Both the position numbers and the translations under genes were made by a program. Below the pieces are notes generated by a model that saw nothing but the letters and a program-made list of their open reading frames with translations, was not told the origin of the DNA and did no database searches. This document shows positions 8,097 through 19,193 of a stretch of 64,000 nucleotides of DNA, piece after piece. How positions within the stretch are numbered: the stretch's first letter is position 1; the number at the start of each line of letters is the position of its first letter. Origin of the DNA: VGWB01 sp964480945 (GTDB lineage: Bacteria; Bacteroidota; Ignavibacteria; UBA10030); contig CAYZRX010000004.1 in NCBI GenBank assembly GCA_964480945.1, positions 1 through 64,000 on the forward strand. The letters run 5' to 3'.

Positions 8097-9833
8097 TTAC
8101 CAGTGATAACTCGTCCCAACGGAAACCAGAAAAGGCGCCGCTCGATACCCCCGCCACTCCTCATACTTCTTGTCGGTCACATTCTGCACGTCGACAAACA
8201 GATGCAGTGAACCGAGCCCTGCATAGTCGGCCTTCAATCCCATGAGCAGATAGGAAGGCAATCTCCGCCCTCCCGAGAGATCAGCTGCTCGCCGGCCGAC
8301 GAAACTCAACCACGGTGAGACGCTCAATCCCGGAAGAATTGTCCGCGTGTACATGCCGGTTGTTTGGAACTCCGGGATGTACGGAATCTTGAGCTGCGTC
8401 GTCGAATTTTTCGTTACATTCCAGGCCGCAGTCAATGCAAAATAACTATTAGAATCGAAGTTCGCAAACAGGTCGGCCTGATAGTTCATCAACGAGCTGG
8501 TCCCTTGATACACCGTCGACCAGATGCCACCCATCCCCCCCTCGGTGTACAGAGGATAGTCCCGAACCGATTGATAGCGTGCGGACAACCGTGTCCTCCA
8601 CACCTCATCCCAGTCCGTTTCCAAGGCGCCTGAAACATCCACAGGGACGTCCGAATGGCGGATCAAGGAAGCACCGGACAGATACGGATGAGCGCGGATG
8701 AAATCGGCGAGCGCGTTGTAACGCACTCCTCCCGCGTACGAAACGCTGAGGACCGTCGATGCCGGGAACTGATAGCCGACCGTCGCGTTCGGATAGACTT
8801 TCGTCAAGTTCTGATCCAACATCCCTTTGGCGAGATACGCATTCGCCGACACCTGAGCGAAGAATCGATTCCACGACAGCCGCCTGCTGCCGACCGTCAC
8901 CTCCAGGAATGGAAGCGATGCCGACGACGATCCGGTGAGCGAGGATGCTGTAAACTGAATCCGACCGAGCACCGAGGTCGACCATAGTGGGATTGACGTT
9001 TCCGCAGTCAAGTCGAAGCGAAGGTCTGTTACATCCGCAGATGAGTCGGCAATGACGTCGCTGGAAAACCGGAGCCCGAGATCGTACGGAAGCGGGCTTT
9101 CCGTGAAGGAGCTCAGCCCCCCTCCAAGGGCGAACCGCGAGATGGTTCGCGTGAGCGACGGCGTGCTCGAACCGAAGAAACGGTACGTCTGGCTTCCGTA
9201 GCCGGCCGTGCCCGTCCCTGTCGTCTGATCCAGCCACGGGGAGGGCGCGTGAATCAGAACACCACCCTTTGCCTCGACAGCACCTTCAGAGCGGTTTGTG
9301 TAGGGAGCATAGCCCTTGCTCGACTCGTAGTGCGCATCGCCAAGGTAGAAGTACTCCGGACGTCGCTGACCGATCCAGAACGAAACCACCGGCGTGAAAT
9401 GCGTTCCTATGCTCGCGAGAATCTTTCCGTATTGAGCCACCGGACCCACGCCTTGCACGTCGACTTTTCCACCGGCGGCAAACTCGACTGTGCCGCGATC
9501 CCGTTCGGCCGCCAGGGGATCCGCGAGAGGCGGCGGCGTGTCACCCATGTGCGAGTCCGGCTGCACCTTCTCTGTTTTCGGCAAGTCGATCGTCGCCGTT
9601 CCCGTGATCACAAACTCCGGCAAGTCGATCTTCGGCAGCTCGGCCGCCTGACGTCCTTCGCCGCCCGACTGCTGCGATCTGGCTTCAACGCGCGGTCGCG
9701 CCACTTCGGGGCGGCGTGTTCCGGGTTCCGGCTTCACAGGGGCAGTCGGCTTCTCTTGCGCGGTGAGACCGCACAGGAGCACTGAGAGGAATACGGCCGT
9801 ATTCAGGATCCTGCCCATGAGAGATGCCTTCAC
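8097..9833 (-). CDS. outer-membrane beta-barrel, TonB-receptor-like but without plug
   Basis: A 578-residue predicted outer-membrane protein of unknown substrate. It has a signal peptide (first ~24 residues, ending around LTAQ), a Pro-rich stretch to about residue 75 containing LPEFVITGTATIDLP, which resembles the E-xVxVTG element before TonB-receptor plugs, and then alternating amphipathic strands to the end. The C-terminus (SLHLFVDVQNVTDKKYEEW, then final aromatic Trp) matches the last strands of TonB-dependent receptors. No recognisable ~150-residue plug domain is present, and the length is short for a receptor. Its ATG overlaps the stop of the upstream TPR gene by 4 nt, so the two are translationally coupled. 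Confidence 0.75.
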   Translation of the reverse strand: MKASLMGRILNTAVFLSVLLCGLTAQEKPTAPVKPEPGTRRPEVARPRVEARSQQSGGEGRQAAELPKIDLPEFVITGTATIDLPKTEKVQPDSHMGDTPPPLADPLAAERDRGTVEFAAGGKVDVQGVGPVAQYGKILASIGTHFTPVVSFWIGQRRPEYFYLGDAHYESSKGYAPYTNRSEGAVEAKGGVLIHAPSPWLDQTTGTGTAGYGSQTYRFFGSSTPSLTRTISRFALGGGLSSFTESPLPYDLGLRFSSDVIADSSADVTDLRFDLTAETSIPLWSTSVLGRIQFTASSLTGSSSASLPFLEVTVGSRRLSWNRFFAQVSANAYLAKGMLDQNLTKVYPNATVGYQFPASTVLSVSYAGGVRYNALADFIRAHPYLSGASLIRHSDVPVDVSGALETDWDEVWRTRLSARYQSVRDYPLYTEGGMGGIWSTVYQGTSSLMNYQADLFANFDSNSYFALTAAWNVTKNSTTQLKIPYIPEFQTTGMYTRTILPGLSVSPWLSFVGRRAADLSGGRRLPSYLLMGLKADYAGLGSLHLFVDVQNVTDKKYEEWRGYRAAPFLVSVGTSYHW

Positions 9834-12800
9834 TCGAGTGCCTTGAGCCGCTGCGATGCCGCCGAGGCAACCTCACCTTCCTTCTGCATCTTGAGCGCGC
9901 TTTGGTACGCCTCTTTCGCCTTCAGACGATTCCCAAGCCCCTCATATGCCTGACCGAGCCCGAGCAAGGCCTTCGCCACCCACGTCTCGTAGGACGGGAA
10001 AACGTAACGGACCCTCAAAAACGACGTGACGGCATTCTGCCATTCCTTGCTCTGCAGGTACGACTCACCGCTGAGGTATTGCGCCTCGGCCCCCACCTGG
10101 TCGGTGCGGGACGTCGCGACCTGTTGGGCAAGCGATTGCGCGGCAGAGAAGTTGTGGGAGTCCAATGAAATCATCGCCAAGCCCATGCGGGCCCTGTCAG
10201 CCTGATCAGTTCCGGGATACTTGGAGATGACAAACTCAAACTGATTCCTCGCTTCGTCCGAGGCTCCATTCTCATAGAACAGCATCCCTTTGACATAGCT
10301 TACTTCAGCCGCGGAAGGCGTATTTGCGAGCTCTTTTTCAGCCGTCATGAGGAGAGCAAATGCCTGGTCATATTGTTTCTGTTTGCGGTAGATGGCGATC
10401 GCTTCCAGGAGAGAGCTCGACACAATCTGGTCGGGTGCGCTCTTCACCCCCGCCGCCTGAGAATAGGCAGCGGCGGCTTCCGCAAGCTTCCCCGATTCCG
10501 CCAGGCTTCTTCCGAGCCAGTAAAACGCTGCGGCGCGCTGAGGGGAATTCGGATAGCGCTGGGTGAACGACTGGTATTCGTTGGCAGCGGAATCGTACTG
10601 TTTTTGGCTGAACAACAGCTCCCCCTTCTTCAACGAAAGCTGTTCGGAAGCGGAAGAGTCGGGATTCTCGCGTTGATAGGAATCGATCACCCCCAGCGCT
10701 TCCTGGGACTTGCCCTGCGCGGAGAGACAATACTGGATGCCCGTCAGAGCGTCCATTGCATAACTGCTTTTCGGGAACAGGCGGATGACATCCCGATAGG
10801 CTCTCTCCGCGGCTTCGTACTGCTGGAGGTTGTAGTACGCGTCGCCGATGCTGTAGTGCGCCCGAGGTGTCACATCCCCCACGGGGTAGTTCGCCGTAAC
10901 CTTCTGGAACTCTTTGATCGCCCCGACATAGTCCTTTTGTTGGAACTTGATCCAGCCGAGGGCATATTGTGCATCATCTGCAAGCGGTGAGTCGGGAAAC
11001 GCCTTGATCAGAGCAGAGAATTGCTGGGCGGCCTGGTCGCGATCCCCCGAACGGAAATAGGTCTGTGCGAGTTGGTAGGAGGCGTAGTCCACGCCGTCTT
11101 TCTTGGGAAAAAGCCGAATGACCGCACGGTAATCGCCGGAGGCCTTGCCATAATCTTTCTGCTGAAAATAGCAGTCCCCAAGACGCACCCGGGCGTCAAA
11201 CGAGAACTTGCCGGTCGGATAGGCCACGATGAGGCGTTCGAATGCCTCGATTGCCTTGGGGAAATCCTTCAATTTGAAATACGACCACCCAAGCCCGTAC
11301 ATCGCTTCCTCGCGCCGCGCGGTTCCCGCCTTTCCCAGAAGGCTTTGGTAATGGGTCAAGGCGGATTGATAGTCGCCGGCCTCATACTCTGCTTCCGCCA
11401 TCCAATAGGATGCCTCAGCCGCACGGGAATCTCCAGGATATTCAGACGAGAATATCGAGAACTGGCTCGACGCTTCCTTGAATCGGTTCGTCCTGTACAG
11501 GCACCAGGCGATCTGAAAGGTGGCGGTCGCCTTAACTTCAGCCGAAGCGTCTGCTTGCTTCAGCGCCTGCCCGTACGCCGTGCGGGCGGCGTCGTAGTTC
11601 TCCTCAGCGAAGAAGCATTCACCGAGCATTTCGTAGCCGTCGGCAAGGACATCGCTCGTCGGGTATTCCGCTGTGACCTTCTCGAAATACTGCTTTGCCT
11701 CCGGAATCTTCTTATCCTCATACCTCATCAAACCGAGGTCGTACAATGCGTTGTCCGCATAGTCACTCTTCGCATCGATAGTGTAGAGGGAGTTGAACGT
11801 CCGGGCCGCTTCATCCCGTTTCCCTTCCAGTTTCTCCGCGACGCCTTTGCGATACATCGCCGCAAGGGCGAAAGCATCGTTTCCACTGGTAAGCTTGGAG
11901 AAGGTCTCCGCGGCCGCGCCGAACTTTTTCTGCTTCAGGAGCGCCCACCCTAGCGCATATGTGACCTCCCGCGCCAGCTTGTTCCCGGGATAGCTCGCCA
12001 GAAACTCCTCGTAGTACTTTTGAGCACTGCTGAATTGATCGAGATGGTAGTACGATTCACCTAACAGGTAGTCGGCTTCAGCCTTCTGGTCCAGTGAGTC
12101 TATCCCTTGCCTCGCGGCAAGCAGTTTGTCGATCGCCTTCGTGTAGTCCTTCAAGTAGTAGGAGCACTCGGCGTTCGCCAGCCTGGATGCGCTCGCGAGG
12201 CCGCTTTGTGGATACTGGGTCGCCAAGGTCCAATACCACTCGGCCGCCTTCGCATAGTCCTTTTGCTGTTGATAGGTCCATGCGATAGAATAAAGCGCAT
12301 AGTCCCGCAGCCGGCTCTCTGGGTAGTTTTCGTACGACAGGCTGTAGTACTTGATCGCGTTGTCGTACTCCCCCTTCTTGAGGTACGCCTCACCAATCCA
12401 GTATGCCGCTTCTCCGGCGATGTCGCTCTTACCGTAGCTGTCCAGCACCGCCTTGTACGCGGCGATGGCGTCGTCACTCTTGTTCAGTTTGAGATAGGTA
12501 TCTCCGAGACGGAGCGAAGCATCGTCTGCAAGGTTCGACGAAGAATATCGACTGACGAAAGAAGACAATTCCTTCACCGCAACATCGTACTGACCTTCCT
12601 GGAAAACGCATTCGGCCTTCAGGAAAAGTGCATCGGGAAGCTTGACACTGCTCGGATAATGCTGAATGAATCTTCCAAACTGCTGTTCCGCCAGCTGAAA
12701 CATACCATCCTTATAGAGGCCGTAGGCGAATGCGTAGTCCTGCTCCTCGGCGATGGAGGGAGCGGAAGGAGGAGACGTAACTTGAGCGAAGGTCTCCTGA

Positions 12801-12904
12801 TTCATCAACTGAAGAGCCAGGCAGACCAAAACGATCACCCCTGCGAGGAGCCGCGTCCTCGGCCTCAGTCTCTTCCCTTCAGCCCCTATCAGTATTCCAA
12901 ACAC
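9830..12904 (-). CDS. giant TPR-repeat periplasmic protein
   Basis: A 1024-residue exported protein built almost wholly of tetratricopeptide repeats of the BamD/YbgF type (for example YDNAIKYYSLSYENYP, FSAAQKYYEEFLASYPG, YVGAIKEFQKVTANYP), roughly 25 units. An N-terminal signal or anchor helix covers about residues 17-40 (LLAGVIVLVCLALQL). The GTG start is favoured because GGAGG sits 5 nt upstream. Such arrays serve as protein-protein scaffolds; in the periplasm they often organise outer-membrane or cell-wall machinery. It is the first gene of the operon with the barrel, SPOR and TonB-like proteins and is coupled to the barrel by an ATGA overlap. Specific function not recognised. Confidence 0.85.
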   Translation of the reverse strand: MFGILIGAEGKRLRPRTRLLAGVIVLVCLALQLMNQETFAQVTSPPSAPSIAEEQDYAFAYGLYKDGMFQLAEQQFGRFIQHYPSSVKLPDALFLKAECVFQEGQYDVAVKELSSFVSRYSSSNLADDASLRLGDTYLKLNKSDDAIAAYKAVLDSYGKSDIAGEAAYWIGEAYLKKGEYDNAIKYYSLSYENYPESRLRDYALYSIAWTYQQQKDYAKAAEWYWTLATQYPQSGLASASRLANAECSYYLKDYTKAIDKLLAARQGIDSLDQKAEADYLLGESYYHLDQFSSAQKYYEEFLASYPGNKLAREVTYALGWALLKQKKFGAAAETFSKLTSGNDAFALAAMYRKGVAEKLEGKRDEAARTFNSLYTIDAKSDYADNALYDLGLMRYEDKKIPEAKQYFEKVTAEYPTSDVLADGYEMLGECFFAEENYDAARTAYGQALKQADASAEVKATATFQIAWCLYRTNRFKEASSQFSIFSSEYPGDSRAAEASYWMAEAEYEAGDYQSALTHYQSLLGKAGTARREEAMYGLGWSYFKLKDFPKAIEAFERLIVAYPTGKFSFDARVRLGDCYFQQKDYGKASGDYRAVIRLFPKKDGVDYASYQLAQTYFRSGDRDQAAQQFSALIKAFPDSPLADDAQYALGWIKFQQKDYVGAIKEFQKVTANYPVGDVTPRAHYSIGDAYYNLQQYEAAERAYRDVIRLFPKSSYAMDALTGIQYCLSAQGKSQEALGVIDSYQRENPDSSASEQLSLKKGELLFSQKQYDSAANEYQSFTQRYPNSPQRAAAFYWLGRSLAESGKLAEAAAAYSQAAGVKSAPDQIVSSSLLEAIAIYRKQKQYDQAFALLMTAEKELANTPSAAEVSYVKGMLFYENGASDEARNQFEFVISKYPGTDQADRARMGLAMISLDSHNFSAAQSLAQQVATSRTDQVGAEAQYLSGESYLQSKEWQNAVTSFLRVRYVFPSYETWVAKALLGLGQAYEGLGNRLKAKEAYQSALKMQKEGEVASAASQRLKALE

Positions 12905-13041
12905 CTAAGCCTCCAGGCTTAAAGTATAATTTCAGAAGATCCACTTAACGTTGCAATTTAACGCAATGCTCTTTCTAAGTCAAGGACTCCCCTGCCAGAT
13001 ATAGATTTCGTGCAATTTTCGCTGCATTCCCGTGCGAAAGC

Positions 13042-13069
13042 AAAAAAACCCGCCTTGGCACGGTCCGGG
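13042..13069 (-). terminator. intrinsic terminator after the carB locus
   Basis: Read on the minus strand, CCCG and inner CC pair with GG and CGGG around a 7-nt loop (a six-pair stem with a 2-nt bulge), followed immediately by seven T residues. It is about 115 nt beyond the stop codon of the second carB gene, the right place and direction to end that transcript. Confidence 0.6.
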
Positions 13070-13182
13070 AGTTCTTGGTGCGAGAAAAACCTCATCTCAG
13101 GCTTACTACATTTAGACGATGTTGGGGCTCGAATTGGCTAACCGAAAGGGGGAAGAAAATCTGTGGTGAAGGCGAGAACGGG

Positions 13183-14986
<1,804 letters not shown>

Positions 14987-15009
<23 letters not shown>

Positions 15010-15499
15010 GTCCTCTTAATTCGTTATATCGTTTCAACTGCTCCGCCGTCAGGATCTGCTTCGTTCGCAGATGAGCCTGGAGATGAATGAAGCGCAGGTC
15101 GGCACGGAGCTTTCCGATCTCCTCCAGCTTCACGCGAAGCACCTTCTCACTCACGCTCCCCGATGCGAAGAGCTTGTTCAACTCCTCCTCGGCCTGGACG
15201 ATCTCCTCTCCTTTCACGACAGTGGAGCTGCTGATGACCTTCTCAAGCGCTTCGGTCCTCATCAGCTGATCGCGTGAGAGTCCGAGTTCATCCTTGAGGT
15301 CGAGCACGTGTCTTGGTCCGGGATAGCCGTTCTCTTCGGCATAAGAAGCCAGCCCCATCCCCAGGCCTTTGAGCAGCTCTTCGCGGTCGGAAGGAATGAC
15401 CGCCTGGGCCAATCCGCTCTGGGCAGGCATCAATGAAACGAGGCCGGCCCCGAGAAGAAATGCCAGGCTTGTTTGGTACAGACAACTCGGCAGTCTCAT
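14987..15499 (-). CDS. Spy/CpxP-like secreted protein inside the split carB locus
   Basis: A roughly 170-residue predicted periplasmic protein. The ATG at its 5' end is chosen because GGAGGAGG precedes it at 5 nt and it begins a classic signal peptide (MRLPSCLYQTSLAFLLGAG to about GLAQA). The mature part is helical and charged, with YPGPRHVLDLKDELGLSRDQ near the N-terminus and ILTAEQLKRYNELRG at the C-terminus, matching the paired LTxxQ-type motifs of the Spy/CpxP/CnrX family of periplasmic stress or metal-response proteins. It starts 29 nt after the first carB half stops and overlaps the second half by 23 nt. Why a periplasmic protein is embedded between two halves of a cytosolic enzyme is unexplained. 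Confidence 0.8.
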
Positions 15500-15528
15500 A
15501 ACATCCTCCTCCAATGCGTCCGCGTGTC

Positions 15529-17001
15529 TCACGCGCTGTAGCTGGACAACTCTTCCTCAAAGTCGACGATCTGCTTCACGTTATAGAGGAACCAGGGGTC
15601 GATCCTGGTGATCTGATAGATTTCGTCGATCGTCGAACCGAGCTGGAAGGCATAGCGAACGAAGAAAGCGTTGTCCGGCTTCGGCATTTTCAGGCGATCG
15701 AGGACCTTCTTCTTCAACTCCTCGCGCTTCTCAGCCGGCATCCCGCGCACATCGAGCACATCCTTTCCGTCAGCTCCAAGACCGTGCCGGCCCTGCTCCA
15801 GCGATCGCAGCGCCTTCTGGAACGCTTCTTTGAAGGTGCGTCCGATCGCCATCGCCTCGCCGACCGACTTCATCTGCACTCCCAGCGTGTCATCGACACC
15901 TTTGAACTTCTCGAAATCCCAGCGCGGGATCTTCACGACGCAGTAGTCGATGGTGGGCTCGAAAGAGGCCGGTGTCTCTTTCGTGATGTCGTTCGGGATC
16001 TCGTCCAGCGTATACCCGACAGCGAGTTTCGCCGCGATCTTCGCGATCGGGAAACCCGTCGCTTTCGACGCCAGGGCTGAGGAGCGTGAAACGCGAGGGT
16101 TCATTTCGATCACGATCATCTTTCCGGTCTCCGGGTGCACGGCGAACTGAATGTTCGATCCACCGGTCTCGACGCCGATCTCCCGGATGATCCTCTTGGC
16201 ACCGTCACGCATCACCTGATACTCTTTGTCCGTCAGCGTCTGTGCCGGGGCGACGGTGATCGAGTCACCGGTGTGCACACCCATCGGATCGAAATTCTCA
16301 ATCGAACAGATGATAACGACGTTATCCTTGAGGTCGCGCATCACCTCCAGCTCATACTCTTTCCACCCGATGACCGACTGTTCCACCAGTACTTGGTGAA
16401 TCGGGCTGCTTCCGAGCCCGTGGTCGACCTTCTCTCGAAACTCCTCCATGTTGTACGCCGTTCCCCCTCCGGTTCCTCCGAGCGTGTAGGAAGGCCGAAT
16501 GATGATCGGTAGTCCGATCTCCTCGACGACTCTCAGGGCTTCTTCCAGCGAGTGAACGAACGCGCCCCGCGGCGTCCCGAGCCCTGCGTTCCGCATCGCT
16601 TGCTGGAAGAGCTCGCGATCCTCGGCTTTCTTGATCGCCTCGAGCTTTGCCCCGATCAACTCGACGCCGTACTTCCTCAGCACGCCGCCCTCGGCCAGTG
16701 CCACGGCAATGTTCAGTGCGGTCTGTCCGCCCATCGTCGGCAGGATGGCCTCCGGCCGTTCCTTCGCAATGATCTTTTCGACGATCGCCGGCGTGATCGG
16801 CTCCACGTACGTTGCATCGGCAAGGTCCGGATCGGTCATGATCGTGGCCGGATTGCTGTTGATGAGGATGACGCGGAACCCCTCCTCACGCAGCACTTTG
16901 CACGCTTGCGTGCCGGAGTAATCAAATTCACACGCTTGACCAATAACAATGGGACCGGAACCGATGATGAGGATCGACTTGATATCGCTGCGTCGAGGCA
17001 A
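15529..17001 (-). CDS. carB: carbamoyl-phosphate synthase large subunit, N-terminal half
   Basis: First half of CarB: the carboxyphosphate-forming ATP-grasp domain plus the front of the oligomerisation domain (490 residues). Motifs: SILIIGSGPIVIGQACEFDY at about 9-28, NSNPATIMTDPD, MGGQTALNIA, RPSYTLGGTGGGTA, SIENFDPMGVHTGDSITVAP and EMNPRVSRSSALASKATG. It ends shortly after ITRIDPWFLYNVKQIV, which in one-piece CarB proteins continues directly into the segment that begins the other gene. The start is TTG, supported by AAAGG about 5 nt upstream; no ATG is available. Split CarB is known in some archaea and Aquifex. The small subunit gene carA is not in the window. Confidence 0.95.
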   Translation of the reverse strand: MPRRSDIKSILIIGSGPIVIGQACEFDYSGTQACKVLREEGFRVILINSNPATIMTDPDLADATYVEPITPAIVEKIIAKERPEAILPTMGGQTALNIAVALAEGGVLRKYGVELIGAKLEAIKKAEDRELFQQAMRNAGLGTPRGAFVHSLEEALRVVEEIGLPIIIRPSYTLGGTGGGTAYNMEEFREKVDHGLGSSPIHQVLVEQSVIGWKEYELEVMRDLKDNVVIICSIENFDPMGVHTGDSITVAPAQTLTDKEYQVMRDGAKRIIREIGVETGGSNIQFAVHPETGKMIVIEMNPRVSRSSALASKATGFPIAKIAAKLAVGYTLDEIPNDITKETPASFEPTIDYCVVKIPRWDFEKFKGVDDTLGVQMKSVGEAMAIGRTFKEAFQKALRSLEQGRHGLGADGKDVLDVRGMPAEKREELKKKVLDRLKMPKPDNAFFVRYAFQLGSTIDEIYQITRIDPWFLYNVKQIVDFEEELSSYSA

Positions 17002-17186
17002 GTTGGCCTTTCAGGCGGGGGGTTTCTGCAAAGCTGGATTCATGTCGGCTTTTAATGTAGCAAGAACGAACAACTTAATCAACAGAAACTCGCACAGAAG
17101 AAGTTCCAACGGCAGCTTTCCCGGAGTCGACGAGCGCTCTATGAATCAAGAAGGGACGAAGGCACTCAGGTTTTCACCCAAGGGGG

Positions 17187-19163
17187 TCATCGCAGATAGA
17201 TCATCTTGCGTACGCGTATGGGCTTCCCCGAGATGGAGAGGCGGTAGTAGTACACGCCTGATGCCAACCGGGTACCGTCCGCCGCGACCGGAGAGAACCG
17301 GATGGAGTATCGGCCTAGGTCATAGATTCCAGCGAGCCTGATCGAACGCACGACCTCGCCCAACGTATTGTAGACATCGATCCGGACTCTGGAGGCGGCG
17401 GGGAGGTCGAAGCTAATCGTCGTTGTCGAGCTGAAGGGGTTGGGATAGTTCTGCAGAAGGTCGAAATCTTTCGGAGGAGAAAGGAAGGCATCCTTGAGGA
17501 TCCAGTTGTCGGGATCGAGCTCAACCGAGGTCGGCGGTTTTGGGAGATTGATGAAAAAGGTCTGATTCTGAGCATCGTTGAAGACTGTGACGGTCGTGTC
17601 GAGTCCTGCGCCGGAGAACCTCAGGTCGAGCGGCATGGTGAAAAAGAGGGGGCTACCCAACGCTCCGGTCTGATCGATCGTAACGCTGACGACATAGGAT
17701 GGACCGCTCCGTTGGGATTCCCAATCGTAGAGATACCTCGGATAGCCCTCTCCGGAAACCCATTCATTGAAGAAGTAGTCCAAGCGGCGGCCAGACACGC
17801 TTTCACAAACTGACTCGAAGTCCGCCGTTGAAGCCGTCTTGAATCTGAAACGGGCATCGCCGGCGTATTGTTTCATCGCCTGGAAGAACAGCGAATCGCC
17901 CATCACATGCCTGAGCATATGCAGGACCGTCGCTCCCTTCGCATAAACCAGATCGCTATTGAACAGACTGGACACCGTCGAAGTATCCTGAACGTGGACC
18001 GATCCGACAGCCGACCGGGCCGCATTCATTTCACCGTCCATGTAAGACCGGTAGTCGGCTTGACCGTATCGCTTCTCCCTATACAATGCCACACAGTAGG
18101 TCGCAAAACCCTCGTTGAGCCAGATATCCGGCCAGGTGCTCATGGTAATCATGTCGCCGAACCACTGGTGCGCCAGCTCGTGAGCAATCAGGTTTTCCGC
18201 GAAACTGCCCAATGACGTCATGGTCTGGTGCTCCATACCGCCCCCCCATCCGAATTGAGAGTGACCGTATTTCTCCGTATAGAATGGATAGAGACCAAAG
18301 AGATCCGAATAAATGTGCAGCATGTCGACCGTTTGGGGAAGGGAGCTCGTCGCAGAATTGATGCTGCCGGGAAGCGCGTAGTCCAGGATCAACATCGAAT
18401 CGACCGACGAGTACTTGAACCAGGAAATGGACTGCGAGTAGCGTGCAATGGCGACGGAGACAAGATACGTCGCGATCGGATATCGGTGCTTCCACTTGTG
18501 AGTTCTGGTTCCGTCACCGTTATCGACGATCGCGGTCAGCGTTCCCTCCGAACCGACTTTGAAAGTCGAATCGCAGGTGATCCAGACATCCACGGAGTCG
18601 GCCTTATCGCTCGGATGATCCTTGCAGGGCCACCAATCCTTGGCGCCGTACGGCTCGCTGAGCGACCAGATCCACGGGGCCCCGCTTGGGTCCGTGGCGA
18701 AGGAGAAGCTGCCGAAGCCGGAGCTCCCCGGTACGCCGTGATAGAAAATCGTCGTCGTGATCAGCTCGCCCCGCCCGTAGGTTCGATCCAGGGTGATCGA
18801 AAAATATGACGGCTGTTGCGTCGCGTTCACGCGGAGGCCACCGGCGAAGACGGAATCCACCGCCATGGAATTCATAAGGTCGAGCGAGATCGAAGAGAGA
18901 TTGTCGACGGTGCAGGTCGCGACCATCGTAACTGAGCCGATGAGGTTTGAAGGATCGGCCCAAATGTGCAGGTCAAGCTTGTAGTAGGTTACGTCATAGC
19001 CCTCTTGACCCGGAGTGACTCGCCGAGACAGTTCAGCAAGCGCCGCGTACCGCCGAGCCTCTCCCCTCCTGAGCTGCTTGAGTTGGTACTCCTCCGATTC
19101 CTGAGCGTGCGAAACCTGGAGGGCGAGACAGAAACACGCAAAGCACAGAGACAGTCTTTTCAA
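17187..19163 (-). CDS. secreted M1 zinc aminopeptidase with T9SS sorting domain
   Basis: Extracellular or cell-surface metalloaminopeptidase of family M1. The 658 residues run: signal peptide (about 1-20, ending VSHAQ), M1 N-terminal beta domain, catalytic domain with HELAH near residue 328 and the third zinc ligand Glu 18 residues further (DIWLNEGFATY), and the substrate motif GGMEHQT in place of the textbook GAMEN. The last ~90 residues (from LLQNYPNPFSSTTTISF to GVYYYRLSISGK and a basic end) form a type A C-terminal sorting domain recognised by the type IX secretion system. The start is TTG with AGAGGG upstream. It lies 30 nt after moaCB on the same strand, though no functional link is evident. 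Confidence 0.93.
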   Translation of the reverse strand: MKRLSLCFACFCLALQVSHAQESEEYQLKQLRRGEARRYAALAELSRRVTPGQEGYDVTYYKLDLHIWADPSNLIGSVTMVATCTVDNLSSISLDLMNSMAVDSVFAGGLRVNATQQPSYFSITLDRTYGRGELITTTIFYHGVPGSSGFGSFSFATDPSGAPWIWSLSEPYGAKDWWPCKDHPSDKADSVDVWITCDSTFKVGSEGTLTAIVDNGDGTRTHKWKHRYPIATYLVSVAIARYSQSISWFKYSSVDSMLILDYALPGSINSATSSLPQTVDMLHIYSDLFGLYPFYTEKYGHSQFGWGGGMEHQTMTSLGSFAENLIAHELAHQWFGDMITMSTWPDIWLNEGFATYCVALYREKRYGQADYRSYMDGEMNAARSAVGSVHVQDTSTVSSLFNSDLVYAKGATVLHMLRHVMGDSLFFQAMKQYAGDARFRFKTASTADFESVCESVSGRRLDYFFNEWVSGEGYPRYLYDWESQRSGPSYVVSVTIDQTGALGSPLFFTMPLDLRFSGAGLDTTVTVFNDAQNQTFFINLPKPPTSVELDPDNWILKDAFLSPPKDFDLLQNYPNPFSSTTTISFDLPAASRVRIDVYNTLGEVVRSIRLAGIYDLGRYSIRFSPVAADGTRLASGVYYYRLSISGKPIRVRKMIYLR

Positions 19164-19193
19164 CTCACCCTCTCGCTCATCGAAGAATCCCCG

